Shown: piece after piece, positions 13,373-25,979 of the stretch
Numbering within the stretch: the stretch's first letter is position 1
Layout: each line of letters begins with the position of its first letter
Source of the DNA: Peromyscus leucopus
Lineage: Eukaryota; Chordata; Mammalia; Rodentia; Cricetidae
Length of the DNA: 64,000 nucleotides
Direction: 5' to 3'
Assembly: GCF_004664715.2 (NCBI RefSeq)
Contig: NC_051063.1
Span: forward strand, 74,106,518 to 74,170,517
Notes under the pieces: model-generated
Database searches by the model: none
What the model was told of the DNA's origin: nothing
What the model saw: the letters and a program-made list of their open reading frames with translations, nothing else
Made by a program: the position numbers and the translations under genes

Positions 13373-13612
13373 GGCTGGGGTGATGGCTCAGTGGGTAAAG
13401 CTCTTGCTGCATAAGCATGAGGACTTGACTTTGGTACCCCAGCACCTATGTAAAGAGCTAGATGTGGTGGCACATGTCTGTAACCCAGTGCTGGAGCACA
13501 GGATAGAGAGATGGGGGTTGCTGGCTAGCCAGTCTAGCCAGACCAGTGAGCTCCAGGTTCAAAGAGAGACTGCATCTCAAAAAATTAAGGTAGAGATAGA
13601 GGAAAGCACTCG
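13373..13612 (+). mobile_element. B4/RSINE-type composite SINE, sense
   Basis: A tRNA-like head (gggctggggtgatggctcag, then ggtaccccagcacc) is followed by a B1-like part (gatgtggtggcacatgtctg) and an A-rich tail, the composite layout of B4-class SINEs. Confidence 0.7.
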
Positions 13613-14725
13613 AATTCAACTCTGTCCCCTACACAGCCATGCACTAAGGAAATTTAGGGCTTGTATGTATTTACAAGGCAGTGCATAAAGCATTACCAAG
13701 TGCCCTTAACTATGCTTGAAGATACATTAACGCTTCATCTGGATTTTCTTGTACAGATTTGTTCAAATTAACAGCCTTTACTTTATAGATTTGTTATATA
13801 AAATATATTACATGTACAAAAGTAGGTCTGATATTGACAAAACAGCTTATTTTATCTGTGTTGTATTATTGAGTAAGAAACTGTCATAAAGTCATGCTTA
13901 AATGATGATTCTTTCTTTTCCATGTAGAGATGACTGGAGGTTCTCATTATCACTGCCTTTTCCCTGCCCATTAGAGTTAGTGTCCACTTGCTTTCCCTAT
14001 ATGAGACTGGCCTGGTGACTGACTTTCACTGGCTAATGGATACTATAAAAATTATTGATTAGGATTTCTGGGCTATAGTCTTAGAGGGCTGTCATTTTTC
14101 ACTCCTGTCTTTGAAGCCAGGTGTCATGTAAAAGATGCAACTGCTCGACTGTAAAGAGAGTCCTGAAGCCGTCTTGGATATTTTAGTGCAATTGCGTGAT
14201 TAAATCCAAGAGACCAGCAGCAAAAGCACCAACTGAGCTCCAGTCTGCTCAGAGTCCTCAGTAATTCATAAATTACTGTTTTAGGCTGCTGAGTGTTGCG
14301 GTCGTTTGCCACTCAGCAGTAGATGACAGAAGCATGGTGTGGATATGGAAGTCATACTTCATCCTGTGTTGATTGTGCAGGCTCATGTCCTAGAATGAAC
14401 TGATCTGGCCAGTTGTTATGGTGGCTCAAAGTGAGAGGTTTTACAGAGCCACTGAATTTCTCTGTGGATATACAGAAATGCTGTGAGCATTATAAGAGTT
14501 CATCTTAGGAGGTTTTTATAGAATACTCTTATTGAGCCTACAAATTGTCTTCCTGTGTCAACAGATTTTGCTTTTGTTTGAGTTGCTAATGATGACCACT
14601 CAAGATAAAATCACCATGTTTTTATTTTCATAGTTATATAAACAACGCATGTTACAGTAAGTTCTCCTCTCTGCTTACAGTTTCTCAGTTTACAACATTT
14701 AGATTACCTAAGATGGTTTTGGTTA

Positions 14726-14918
14726 AAGATTTATTTTAGTGTGTTTTACTTGAATGTATGTCTGTGCGCCACTTGTGTGCCTGATGCATGAGGAGGCCAG
14801 AGAGCACATTGGACCTCCTGGAACAGGAGTTACAGACAGTTGTGAGTTGCCATGTGGGTGCTGGGAATCGAACCTAGGTCTTCTGTTGCTCTTAACCACT
14901 GACTCATCTCGGTAGCCC
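14726..14918 (-). mobile_element. B2/B3 SINE, antisense
   Basis: It contains gaggaggccagagagcacat, gagttacagacagttgtgag, catgtgggtgctgggaatcg and a head ending ctcttaaccactgactcatc. Confidence 0.88.
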
Positions 14919-15100
14919 CTATATTTTATTTTTAATGGTGCCATTGGTATAAATGTGTTTTTGTGTTCATAGGTTTATCTTTGTAACTTCTAGTGTTACG
15001 GAGTAAGCCTTTACTAAAAAAACAAATTATTTCAGCTTTGTTCAGATTTTTACTTTGTGCATAGTGAACCTTATTTGCTTGTTTATTTATCTCTGTCTCG

Positions 15101-15176
15101 TTCCTTCCTTCCTTCCTTCCTTCCTTCCTTCCTTCCTTCCTTCCTTCCTTCCTTCCTTCCTTCCTTTCTTTCTTTT

Positions 15177-15256
<80 letters not shown>

Positions 15257-15346
15257 TCCTTCTTTCTTTCTTTCTCTCTTTTCTTTCTCTCCTTCCTTCC
15301 TTCCATCCTTTCCTCCCTTCCTCCTTCCCTTCCTCCCTTCCTTTTC
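15101..15346 (+). repeat. Long pyrimidine tract (TTCC)n then (TTTC)n
   Basis: TTCC units run to about 15165, TTTC units to about 15275, then mixed C/T. The strand is pure pyrimidine for about 204 nt (15101-15304). All long frames here are repeat artefacts. Confidence 0.98.
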
Positions 15347-16559
15347 CATTTTTGGTGTGTTATTTTCTCAAATTTCTATATTAATTCACATCTCAATATT
15401 TAATCCTTATCTGTCTATACACTTTTTCTTTTCTATATGTGCTACAAAGGATTTTTTTTACTTAAAATTTTATTTTGCTAATACTTACAAAGCATTTCCA
15501 ATGTTTTCCAAATGTTCACTATTTACATATAAAGCTTACTTTATATTCTCCTTTTTACCTGCTTCAATACATTTAAAAACTAACTACTTAATTACTTTTG
15601 AAAGTAGAAATTGGAGTTTACTGAAGTGTTGTTAGGTGTAATTTAAAATACTTTGCTCCCATGTTATCGCTCAGTGCCACTGAGAGGCTGTTGTGTATTC
15701 TGAAAGGGGTGTTTTGAAGTCCTTTAAGCAGACCTGTATGCAGGCCAGAGTAAACAGTGATTTCAAGCAGTCTGCTCTGGTGTCATGACATGGCCAGACA
15801 TCAGTGGAAACATCAGAAAGGGTTCTGAAATAGCAGAAAAGAAACAAAGAGCTAATTCATCTTTGAGCAATCCTTACACTGAATGCCTCAGCTGGACTGT
15901 GGGCATACAGAACCTTTGGAATTCCGTAGGATTTTGCCCACAAGAAGGCTTTTGGCATTACTGGTACAAAAGTACCTATAAAAATGTTAATTGGCATCAG
16001 CAGAGCTGTGTTAGCAAAATCGTGTGCTACTGAAACCCCTGAGCTTCAAAGTTTCTTGACCAAACAGACCAGCAAATGTTATTTTACTATAGTCTAGCAG
16101 CCCAGGGTCTTGCATGTGGGTACATGTGGTAGTGACTTTCCTATTGCTGGGCTGAAAGGAATACAAATGATCTCATCAGTTACCCACAGCACAGAACAAA
16201 ATACTGGATTCTTTTGATTCAGCATCTGTTTTCTTGATGTCAACTGTCCAATGGATTAGACATAGTCAGTAAAATAAACCACCACAGAATAATTTTAGTA
16301 AGTGATTTTGATGCCTCCTAGAGGCAGTGGGAGGTAAAAGAATCTGCTCTCATCACCAAATAATGTTTCTAAAATTGTCTCAAGCAAAGACATGTGGCAC
16401 ATTGGAACACAAAGTAGTTCCTTGAGGGTCATCTGTTTTAAGCTTCTCATTACATATGAGAAAATTAAAGTAAAGGTGGTTGTCTTACCCAGTGTTTGCA
16501 TTAACTCACATTTAATTTTAGTGACATAAAGGAGCATCTAAACCACAGAATTAGATTTA

Positions 16560-16705
16560 GGGGCTGGAGAGATTAGAGTGAAGGACCTGAGCATGGTTCC
16601 CCAGCATCCACATAAAACCACCTGTAACTCCGCTCAAAGGAATGAGTGCCCTTTCTGGCCTCCTCAGACCAGACAAATGCACACATTCAAAAATAAAGAT
16701 AGATT
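16560..16705 (+). mobile_element. B3/B2-type SINE, sense, diverged
   Basis: ggggctggagagattagagt, a 'ggttccccagcatccacata' box and an A-rich end match a sense B2/B3. Confidence 0.7.
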
Positions 16706-16765
16706 GTTGTCAAAAAGAATTGGAGTTCATATAAATAGTATTATTTAATCATATTTTTTATAAAT

Positions 16766-16799
16766 TGTGTGTGTGTATATATATATATGTATGTGTGTG

Positions 16800-16830
<31 letters not shown>

Positions 16831-16831
16831 G
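16766..16831 (+). repeat. (TG)n(TA)n microsatellite
   Basis: Mixed GT and AT dinucleotide runs. Confidence 0.9.
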
Positions 16832-16852
16832 TTTTTCATTTTGAAATATCCT

Positions 16853-17008
16853 AGCTGGGTGGTGGTGATGCACGCCTTTAATCTTAGCACTTGGGAGGCA
16901 GAGGCAGATGGACCTCTGTGAGTTCAATTCCATCCTTGTCTACAGAGAGAGTACCAGGACCGATTCCAAAGCTACATAGAGAAACCCTATCTTGAAAAAC
17001 AAAAAACA
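16853..17008 (+). mobile_element. B1 SINE, sense
   Basis: agctgggtggtggtgatgca, acttgggaggcagaggcaga, a variant 'ccaaagctacatagagaaac' block and an A-rich tail. Confidence 0.88.
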
Positions 17009-17054
17009 AAATTCCTAAAATGCTTAAGTTGCTTATTTAGTTTTAAATTTCTTA

Positions 17055-17215
17055 CAATTGTTTGTGTGAGTGCACATGCATGTTAGAGCACATGAGAGAT
17101 CAGAGAACAACTTCTAGAAGTTTGTTCTCTCTTTCTTTCATGGGGATTTTAAGGCTGGGATCCAGGTTGTCAGGCCTTGTAACCTGTCTTTACCCACTTG
17201 TTGGCCCTTGATTAC
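17055..17215 (-). mobile_element. B3-type SINE, antisense, diverged
   Basis: gagatcagagaacaacttct, agtttgttctctctttcttt and ggttgtcaggccttgtaacc follow the antisense B3 order. Confidence 0.65.
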
Positions 17216-18104
17216 TTATTAAAGTTAAATATTAACTGGGGGAAAATTAGTCCTTTTAACCACAGGCCATATTATTAATCTTTATCCTTTTATCATCTCT
17301 TTGCAGTGAAATAGAATGTTTAAGGGTAGTGCATAATTCTTAACCTTTGAAAAAAAAATCAGTAATGTGGAACCTTGGAAAAATACTAGTACCTGAACTT
17401 TATCCTGACCTAGTAAAGAAGAGTACTTGCTTTCCTCTCTGTAATCCAGTCCCTGGCAACCAGTCACTTTTTCCTTTGCCCAAAAACTTCCTGCCTCTGC
17501 ATTTCTCACTCACTTGCATTAGAAATGGCTTTCTCTCCTGTGCCAGGGCAGCGCTTTCTTTCTAAACTCAACTCATGCCACCAGAAAACCACCCTCTGTT
17601 TCTCCCCTGTTCCATTCCTAGCAATCCTGTTCTTGTTAAAGCTAGAAGTACATCTCTGCTTCTCAGAATTCAAGTTTAAGTTTGTTACCTGGAGCTCCCT
17701 TGAGCCCTGTCTTAGAGATACCTGTTTTGTCCATGTTTATGGAGGACCTGCTCTGTGCAAAAGATCATGAAAGATGTCAGGGCAAAGGAAGATGACCAGA
17801 TAGGTCCTGCTTGTTCCTCCTCAGGCATCTTATCAGTTGTGGTCACTCGGGTTCAACAAATTTATTGGCAGATTGAAAGTAGTCAGAAGAATTTTGTTTT
17901 TGTTTTTGGCATGCATTGTGTAGGAAAGGTAGATGAGTGTCTGTGAAAATAAAACTGAGATGTGAAACGCAGCCGTGAGTACTGCAGGCAGACAAAGCAG
18001 GCGGTTCTAATGGAAATAGGAAATTTTCGGAGTCTCAACTCGAGTATAGCTTGTATTTTCTGTGACTTGCTTTCACTTCTACTTCTACTTTATCAGTTTT
18101 TTAT

Positions 18105-18255
18105 TTTTGGCGAGACAGTGTAGCCCTGTGTAGCCCTGACTGGCCTGTAACTTGCTATTTAGACAAATAGACTGGTTTTCAATTAAAAAAAATTTGCCTG
18201 CCTCTGCTTCTTCAGTGCTGGGATTAAAAGTGAGCATCACTGTGCCCTGCCTATA
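18105..18255 (-). mobile_element. B1 SINE, antisense, diverged
   Basis: It has gagacagtgtagccctgtgt and ctgggattaaaagtgagcat in the antisense B1 order, with an extra AT-rich internal stretch. Confidence 0.7.
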
Positions 18256-18303
18256 GTTAATTTTGTTAAAAGAAGACTTGTTATTGGAGTGTTATACATC
18301 TAG

Positions 18304-18372
18304 ACATACATACATACATATACACACACACACACACACATATATAAAATACACACACAACACACACATATT
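18304..18372 (+). repeat. (CA)n-rich microsatellite
   Basis: Runs of CATA, CA and TA units. Confidence 0.9.
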
Positions 18373-18419
18373 CAGAAAATGCATCAATCTTAAGGATCTA
18401 ACTTAATACACTTTGACAT

Positions 18420-20880
18420 GGCAAACATCTAGGTGGAACCTAAAATAAGAAACAATACGGCTAGCACATAAGGCTCCACTGATTACTATACCTCTTCCAA
18501 AGATTACCACCTCTTTCTGACCTTATTCTAGTTTACCCTGTTTCTATACTTTATGTAAATGGAAGAATATGTAATATTTTGAATGGCTTTTATGCAAACA
18601 TTGTGTCTATTTATCTGTCTGGTTGTGTGTAATGGTAGGTTGTCTTCAATAGGTGAGTAGTATTATATTTAATGAATATATTGTATTTCATATTTCCTTT
18701 CTGTGGTGGATAGACTGCTTCTCTTTTTTGAAAAATGCAAGTGCAGCTGTGAACATTGACTTACATGTCTTTGATGACTATCTCTATGTATTCTAGTGAG
18801 TATAGACCAAGATTGCCAGGTCACAAGATATGTATATACGTGTTTATTTCATACTGCCTATTTTTTTTGAAGAGGCTATACAAATTTATAACCCTATTCC
18901 CAACATTCTTTCAATATATGTATAATGTATAATGTTGTCATTTCATCTTGCATTTTGCTGTGTCTGGTCAATGTTGAACACCTTGTTTATATAATCGTTG
19001 GCGTTTTGTCATATGCCCAGGTTTTATGACCACTTATCAGTAGGGTGGCTTTTCTTAGTTATTTGTAGGTATTCTTTTCTTCTTCTTTTTTTTTTTTTAA
19101 TTCTTCTCTCATACAATATATATCTGACCTCAGTCTCCCCTCCCTCCACTGTTCTTCCATTTCCTTTCAGAAAAAAAGCAGGCTTCTTGGTGATATCAGT
19201 CAAACTGATATCTTATTACAAGATGCAATAAGACCAGGCATAAACCCTCATATCAAGACTGGATGAGGCAACCTAGTTGGAGGAAAAGGGCCCTAAGAGC
19301 AGGCAGAAGAGTCAGAGACACTCCCCCCTTTCACTATTGGAAGTCTCACAAACACCCCAAACTAAACAACCAAACCACAGCATGTATGCAGAGGACCTGG
19401 AGCAGACCCATGCAGGCTCCATGATTGCTTCTTCAGTTTCTGTGAGACTCTATGAGCCCTGCTTAGTTGATTCTGTGGACCATGTTCTCCTGGTGTCCTC
19501 AACACCTTTGACTTCTACATTCCTTCACCCCCGCCCCCTTCTCCCTGAGTGCCACCTAATGTTTGACTAAGGGTTTCTGCATCTGTTCCTATCAACTTCT
19601 GGAGGAAGCCTCCCTGATGATGATTGGGCTAGGTACCAATCTATGAGTCTAGGAGAGTATCATTAGGAATCATTTCATTGATTTTTTTTTTTTTTTTGGT
19701 CATTTGTGTTTGGTTTTACCCTAGGTCTCTGAGCCATCCAACTTCTGGTTCTTGGCCATCCAGGCAGTGTCTGGCACGGGCTCACTCCTGTGGCTTGGGC
19801 CTCAAGTTAGACCAGTAATTGGCTGGCCATTCTCACAAGCTCTGAACCACCATTACCCCAGCATATCTTACAGGCAGGACAGGTGTGAGTTGAAGGTTTT
19901 GTGGCTGTGTTGGTGTCCCAGTCCCACTACTGGGAGCCTTGCCAGGTTATCAAAGATGGCCAGTTCAGGCTCTGTATCCTCCATTACTAGGAGTCCTAGC
20001 TAGGATCACACTCATTAGTTCCAGGAAGTTTCCACTGTACTAGGTTTCCACACCACTCCCTAATGTCCCCCTATTTCTTCCAGTTGTCTCTCCCTCCATC
20101 CCTCCATCCCTCCATCCTTCCCTCCTTCCCTCCTTCCCTCCATCCCTCCTTCTATCCATCCCTCCTTCCCTCCACCCTCCTTCCCTCCTTCCCTTCCCCC
20201 CTGATCTCTCCTGTTCCCATGTCTACCTGCCCACAGTCCACTTGAAAATTTATTCTATTTCCCCTTCCTTGGGACATGAGATTACTATGTTCCTCCTAGA
20301 GCTCTCTTTGTTATTTAGCCTCTTTGGCTCTGTGGATTGTAGTGTGATTATCCTTTACTTAAATAATATCCACTTACAAATGAGTACACATCATGTTTGC
20401 CTTTCTGAGTCTGGGTTACCTCACTCAGGATGATTTTTTTCTAGTTCCTTCCATTTGCCTTCAAATTTCATGATGCCATTTTTTTTTTTTTCTAACAGCT
20501 GAGTAATACTCCATCGTGTATCTACATTTTCTTTATCCATTCTTTGGTTGAGGGACATCTGGGTTGTTCCCAGTTTCTGGTGTAGGTATTCTTTATACAT
20601 CATGGATAAGAATCATTTGTTGGATAAATGCTGTATGGATTTACAACATTTACTCATTGGTTGCTTTTCCTTTCTCTTTATTGTATATTTTAAGGAGCAG
20701 AATTTCTTAATCCTAATATTTACCAGTTTTGCCCCATTTTGAAAGTTGCTACTTTTGTGTCTGTGTTAGGATATTTTTGCCTTCCCTATTGCCATGGAAA
20801 TGCCTTATGTAGTACAGCCTGTTTTTTATGGTTCTTGCTTCTGAATCGTGTTTTTGAAAGACCATCTGTGACCTACATAT
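18420..20880 (-). mobile_element. Old L1 remnant, antisense, interrupted by a younger L1
   Basis: The flanks of the younger L1 at 19078-20580 (left about 18420-19063, right about 20595-20880) look like reverse-complement decayed L1 ORF2 (for example tgcaagtgcagctgtgaaca and ccaagattgccaggtcacaa on the left). The family is uncertain and frames are broken. Confidence 0.55.
19078..20580 (-). mobile_element. L1 3' fragment (ORF2 end and 3' UTR) with exact 14-bp duplication
   Basis: An antisense L1 of about 1.5 kb begins with a T run, carries a rodent-type 3' UTR with a degenerate pyrimidine-rich block (about 20089-20204), and reaches the ORF2 end (ggttacctcactcaggatga at about 20415). The duplication tgtaggtattcttt at 19064-19077 and 20581-20594 is exact. 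It sits inside an older L1 remnant. Confidence 0.93.
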
Positions 20881-21059
20881 TAAAATAATGGTGGTATCCA
20901 AATTTATTGATTTAGAGGTATCCATTATATTGGGTGACAAAGTACAACAGCATCATTGTATGATGCCATGTATAATAAACATGGCATGTCTGTTTCCATT
21001 TTTCGTTTTAAAAATTAAAAACAAAATCCAAAATAAAACAAAAATTTAAAAAACACAAG

Positions 21060-21410
21060 TGATTTATTTCTGAAATTTCTGGAGTCTGGGATGTCTGAGA
21101 TCCAGGCACTGGTAGTTTCTGTGTCTGGTGAGAGCTGTTCTCTCTGCTTTCAAGATGGCACCGTGAACTCTGTCTCATGTAGAAGGGACAGAAGGACACA
21201 GGGAACCAATGCTGTGCCTAAGGGAAGAACAAAAGGGACCTAAGCTAGTTTCCTTCCTTTAAAAAGACCACCAGTCCATTCATCAGGATGGAGTCCTTCT
21301 GACTCAGTCACTTCTTAAAGGTCACCTCCTCCTAATACTACCACTTTGAGGAATGAATTTCAACATGAATTTTGGAGAGAGACATTTGTACCTCAACAGC
21401 ATCTAATTGT
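21060..21410 (-). mobile_element. Possible old mammalian interspersed repeat
   Basis: Phrases such as cttcttaaaggtcacctcct and caacatgaattttggagaga resemble an old mammalian repeat also echoed at 27700-27995, but I cannot name the family by eye. Confidence 0.4.
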
Positions 21411-24400
21411 GTATGGCCCACTGTAAGTAAAACCCTTGAAATATTAACTAGAATATAGCATAAAGAACTTCTGGGGAGTATGATAGTAAACGTTGTATAA
21501 TTGTATAATATAACCTTACAGTGTAAGCATTTTAGCAAAATAACATTAACATGCTCTAAATTACTAGTTAGAGAAGGGGAGTGAAGTGAACTGAAAAGAG
21601 ACCCACTCTGCATCCCTCTTTCTACTTGGAATAGTGCTTCTCTTTTAGGAGTGCCTCTAGTGTCTACAGATGTTATTGATGAGCACAGCTGAGATAGTTA
21701 AAGAAGACTGTGTATTACTTGCCTCTAATGAGTTAGAAGTCAGTGGTGCTGTGAAACTTCCTGCAGTGCACAGGATAGCCCAAATAGCAGGGAATTACCT
21801 GACCCAAAATGTCCGAAGTACCAAGGTTCAGGGACCTTGTTTAAAATGTTACTGGCTTGCCATTCAAATCCATAGGCTGGCCTCTAATTTGTGATCCTGT
21901 TTTAACCTTCTGAGTTTTAGCACTAAAAGTTTGTACCCATCACATCTACATACATTCAAATGCCTTATTAGCAAACTCTGAGCAGCAATAATCATCTTGG
22001 CTGTGCTGCAGAAAATCAGAATGCTAGTTCTGAGAAGCAAGGTGCCCACCGCTAGGACCTTCACCAATTTCTACCAGGCTCCCAACTCCTGTCGTTTGTA
22101 CGTGGCCTGAGTCGTGATATTTAAAAATGACTTGTGTGGTATGTGGGAATCAAATGCTAGAAAGCTGTGTTTCAGCTGGTCCTCTGAAATCCAAGTCCCT
22201 TTGCTTGGTCTTGGGGGTTCCCTTTTCTCCTGGTCTTCCATGTTTGCCTAGAGGTGTGTCATTGTCATGCAGGAGTGCTTCTTACCACTTTGTCTGCCAG
22301 CAGTGCGCTACAGTTACTTTACAGTTCATCTGTGACCCGTTTCATTTACGGTAACCTGTCTGTTTTTTAACCCTCTCCATTCATTCAGATGTTTGCTATG
22401 TCCACGTGTCTTTTCTGAGGAAAATTGCCGAAGAAAATGCTGCCTTTGACTCTGTATCAGCATACTTAGTACTGTGTGATCCTGCCATCTTATCTGTGGT
22501 TGTTGGCCTGGAGATGGGGTGCCTGACCCAAAATCTCAGCTAGCTGTTCTAGGGTAGATTAGTATCATGTAAGGCTTAGCAGTAAAACTTTGGCTCCTGA
22601 AGAGGAGATGAGCAAACCTATCAGATCCTTTTCTTTAAGGGTAAGGCTAGGATTGGATTGTGGAGAAGAGTCATAGTTACAGTGAGGACCTTCATAATGA
22701 GAAACAGCAAGCAAAAAACAGATTAGGTTTTCTAACTATGGAGCGGCAAAGTTGGACATTGTAGAACATGCTTGTTCTAAGACACATTATCTAGAGAGTA
22801 GAGACCTTGAGTTTCTTTTATCTGGTTTTCAAAGAGGTCAGTGACTCAAAAGCTATCAAGATGAGAGAACCCGAGATGGCAGGGGAAGCAAAAGCTGAGA
22901 GTTGGTAGCAGATGAAAACACAGATTGGAGCCTCCTGCTGCTGAGGGCGCATAAATAACTGCATGCCAATTCTTAAATATGAACTTGAATCCATGAAGCT
23001 TTCGTCTAGCCTAGTTTCCTCTTGCTAGATAGCCTAGAACTCTCTAGGGGCCTGACTCTGTGTAGCTAGTATTTCTGCCTTTGTCTCTATAAGTGTGTGG
23101 ACCGTTTCCGTATTAGTATGAGCTTCTTGTGAGGCTCATGAGTGAATTTATGTCCTCTAAGCAGAAGGCAACTAGAACAACCTTGTCTACCAGCAGGATG
23201 TGTGCATTAAGGGAACAGCAGCTAAGGCAGGTTTCCCAGCATGCTGCTCATTTGTGACCAGTACCACTTAATCTACCCAAGGTTGAGAAGGATAGTGGAG
23301 GAAAGAGCTTGGTGAAGCAGTGAAAATTCTACTCCCCATCCCAGGTATTATGTCGCAAAATTGGTAGCATGCAAGCTCTTCTGCTGTGTTCCAGAGAACA
23401 AAAACTGACCCAGGAAAGACATCCTTGGAGTTAAGGGGCATGCCAAATGAGCTGCTCTTTAATTTGGATTCTTTATTTTCCCAGAAATGGAGTCTTTTGG
23501 CTATCCAGACTTGAATGTTTGACAGGTATTTTCTCAGAGTGAATGATAAGAGCTTGTGACTTCAAAGAAAACAATTGCTTTTATTATAATGGAGTACAAA
23601 ACGCGCATAGCTGTGACTGTAGAATGTACCTTGTGAATAAACTTTAAATAAGTGCTTGGACTTATAGGTGTGCACTACAACATGCTTCCAGAGTGTTCCC
23701 ATAATCACTCACCCAGTTTGTTTCCCCAAATGCATTTGTTAAAATCAGAGAAATCATTGTTGGGACCTGAGTGTTAACTAAAGTCCATGCCCCATTTAGA
23801 TTTCACCAGTTTCTACACTAATAGCCCTCTCCATCCTAGATCCATTCCACCAGCTGTTTTTAGTTGTCTGTCCGGTCTTCTTTTGTCTGTGATAGTTTTA
23901 GTTTTTCTTGCTTTGTTTTTGACATTGAAAATTGAGCAGTACTGGCAGATACTCGGGAGAAGGTCTCCTAATCTTGAGTTGTGGGTCTTCTGGTTAAACT
24001 GAGTTGGTGGGCTTTTGTGAAACAATGCCACAGAGATAGAGTTCCCTTCTTATAGCACATCAGAACTACCTGAACTAATGTAATTAAATAGGTCCAATGA
24101 GTCAGTATTGGCAAGCAGTACACAAGCCTTCAGTCTGTATCTGGATACATCTGACTGAGATTTGCAAGTGACCACATATGCCTGTGTCCACATGTTTACA
24201 CAGTTGAGCCTTCGGTGCTAATTTGCCTTAACTTTCTGGTTGCACATCCCCCAGGCCACCTCTTGAACCCATGTTGTGCTTGAGTTAGAAGCTACTGTTA
24301 CTGTCTTCCTTAGTTACACTGCTCTGAATGGTTTGTATAGGGGGTGAGTGTGATTTGTATTTGTGGCCCTCTGTTTGGACTCCGTGTCACAGTCAAACCC

Positions 24401-25272
24401 TGATTCTGAAAAGGGCTTTGAAAAATCACTGTCTTACTTTGATTTTGGAAACATGGAAATGATATCTGCTTTGTACATCTTTAAATTCGCAATGATGATA
24501 CTTTTTTCTTTTTTCTTTATGTCTTAAAGAGACATACTTTACATTTATAAAAGTTTATAGAAGTCTAGGTCCTCATGAGTAGCACAGAATAAACAGACCT
24601 ACGAGTTTGGAAATTGAAGTTTCTCCTTCTGGAATCATATTCATTTATAATAGTGGCCAGCAAGCATTTTCTGTAAAAATCAGGTTGTATTTGGGGTTTT
24701 TTTGGATTGCCATTATATCAAAAGCAGCCGAGACTATATGTTAATAGGAGAACATGGCTGTGTCCCAGTAATACTTTTATGAACTTTGAAATGATGTCAT
24801 AATTTTCATGTCATAGAACATTTTTCTTTTAATTTCTTTTCAACAATTAAAACATATAAAAACTATTCCTAGGTTGTGGACCCTACATAAGTAACCAAAT
24901 GTGGACCAGGGCACACAGTTTGCTAACTCTTCTTTTACAGTATGCTGGCAACCTACTTTGTTCTACCCCCTTGGTAATCAAGGCCTTGCATGTCTAAATC
25001 AAGGTCATTGTGTTCTACATTGTATGGTGCATTTTAGCATTAATTTGAAAATATAAAACCAAAGTATATAGACAGTTTGCTATGTGAAATTCAGTAATAA
25101 AATTGTACAGTGTTTCTAGAACAAGCATCATTACCTTGAGATACAAATTATAAAGTGAGATTATATTTATAGATTGAATTTGTACTATATGAAATAGTAA
25201 TCCTTGAACTATCCCTTGGTGTTTCATAAGTTAAATATTGGTTAGTCAGCATTTCTATTTTTCTTAAGATTT

Positions 25273-25845
25273 ATTTTTATTTATGAATATGTGTCTGTGA
25301 CTATGTGAATATAGGTGCTTACAGAGGCTGATAGAGGATATCAGATCCCCTGCAGCTGAAGTTACAGGCAGTTGTGATTCACTATGTCTAGCTAGAAGTG
25401 TCTCCGGTCCTGCTTGGGCCCTGTAGTCCCGTGGCCTGCTTATAAAATAATCACACAGAGGCTTAATATTATTTATAACTGCTTGGCCATTAGCTCAGGC
25501 TAACTACTGACTAGCTCCTACACTTAAACTCAGCCCATTTCTGTTCATCTATGTCGCCACATGTTCTTACCTGTGTGTCATTACATGTTGTTCCCTGGAC
25601 GGCGGGCTGGTGTCTCTTGACTCAGCCTTCCTCTTCCCAGAATTTTCCTCTCTGCTTATCCCGCCTATACTTCGTGCCTGGCTACTGGCCAATCAGTGTT
25701 TTATTTATCAATCAGTCAAAGCAACACATTTTCACAGCATACAGAACATCCCTCCCACAGCAACCATGCAGGTGTTGGGAACCAAACTTTGGAACCTCTG
25801 GAAGAGCAGCAAGTGCTCTTAACTGCTGAGCCTCTCTCTAGCCCC
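25273..25845 (-). mobile_element. B2/B3 SINE split by an LTR
   Basis: The antisense SINE has its tail side at 25273-25380 (gaagttacaggcagttgtga) and its head side at 25769-25845 (ggtgttgggaaccaaacttt, then ctctggaagagcagcaagtg). The interruption is the LTR at 25387-25762. Confidence 0.85.
25387..25762 (-). mobile_element. Solo LTR, mys-like, inside a SINE
   Basis: It belongs to the same family as 12513-12900 and shares tactggccaatcagtgtttt and the cccacagca end. The flanking hexamers actatg (25381-25386) and accatg (25763-25768) differ at one base and restore the interrupted SINE, whose consensus has accatg there. Confidence 0.85.
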
Positions 25846-25911
25846 TAGCCTGCCTTCCTTCCTTGCTGTCTTCTTTCCTCACCTCACTTCACCTCACCTC
25901 AACTCCTCTCT

Positions 25912-25979
25912 CCTTCCTTCCTTCCTTCCTTCCTTCCTTCCTTCCTTCCTTCCTTCCTTCCTTCCTTCCTTCCTTCCTC
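25912..25979 (+). repeat. (TTCC)n microsatellite
   Basis: About 17 TTCC units border the T run of the L1 that follows. Confidence 0.97.

Noticed and set aside
15055..15635. Long frames of Ser/Phe/Leu/Pro on + and Lys/Glu/Arg on -
   Set aside because: They are translations of the TTCC/TTTC array; no gene signal.
15785..16033. 82-codon frame in unique sequence
   Set aside because: No recognisable domain, no splice or promoter context; length is within chance expectation.
20089..20204. Independent (TCCC)n microsatellite
   Set aside because: It is the degenerate polypyrimidine part of the surrounding L1 3' UTR.
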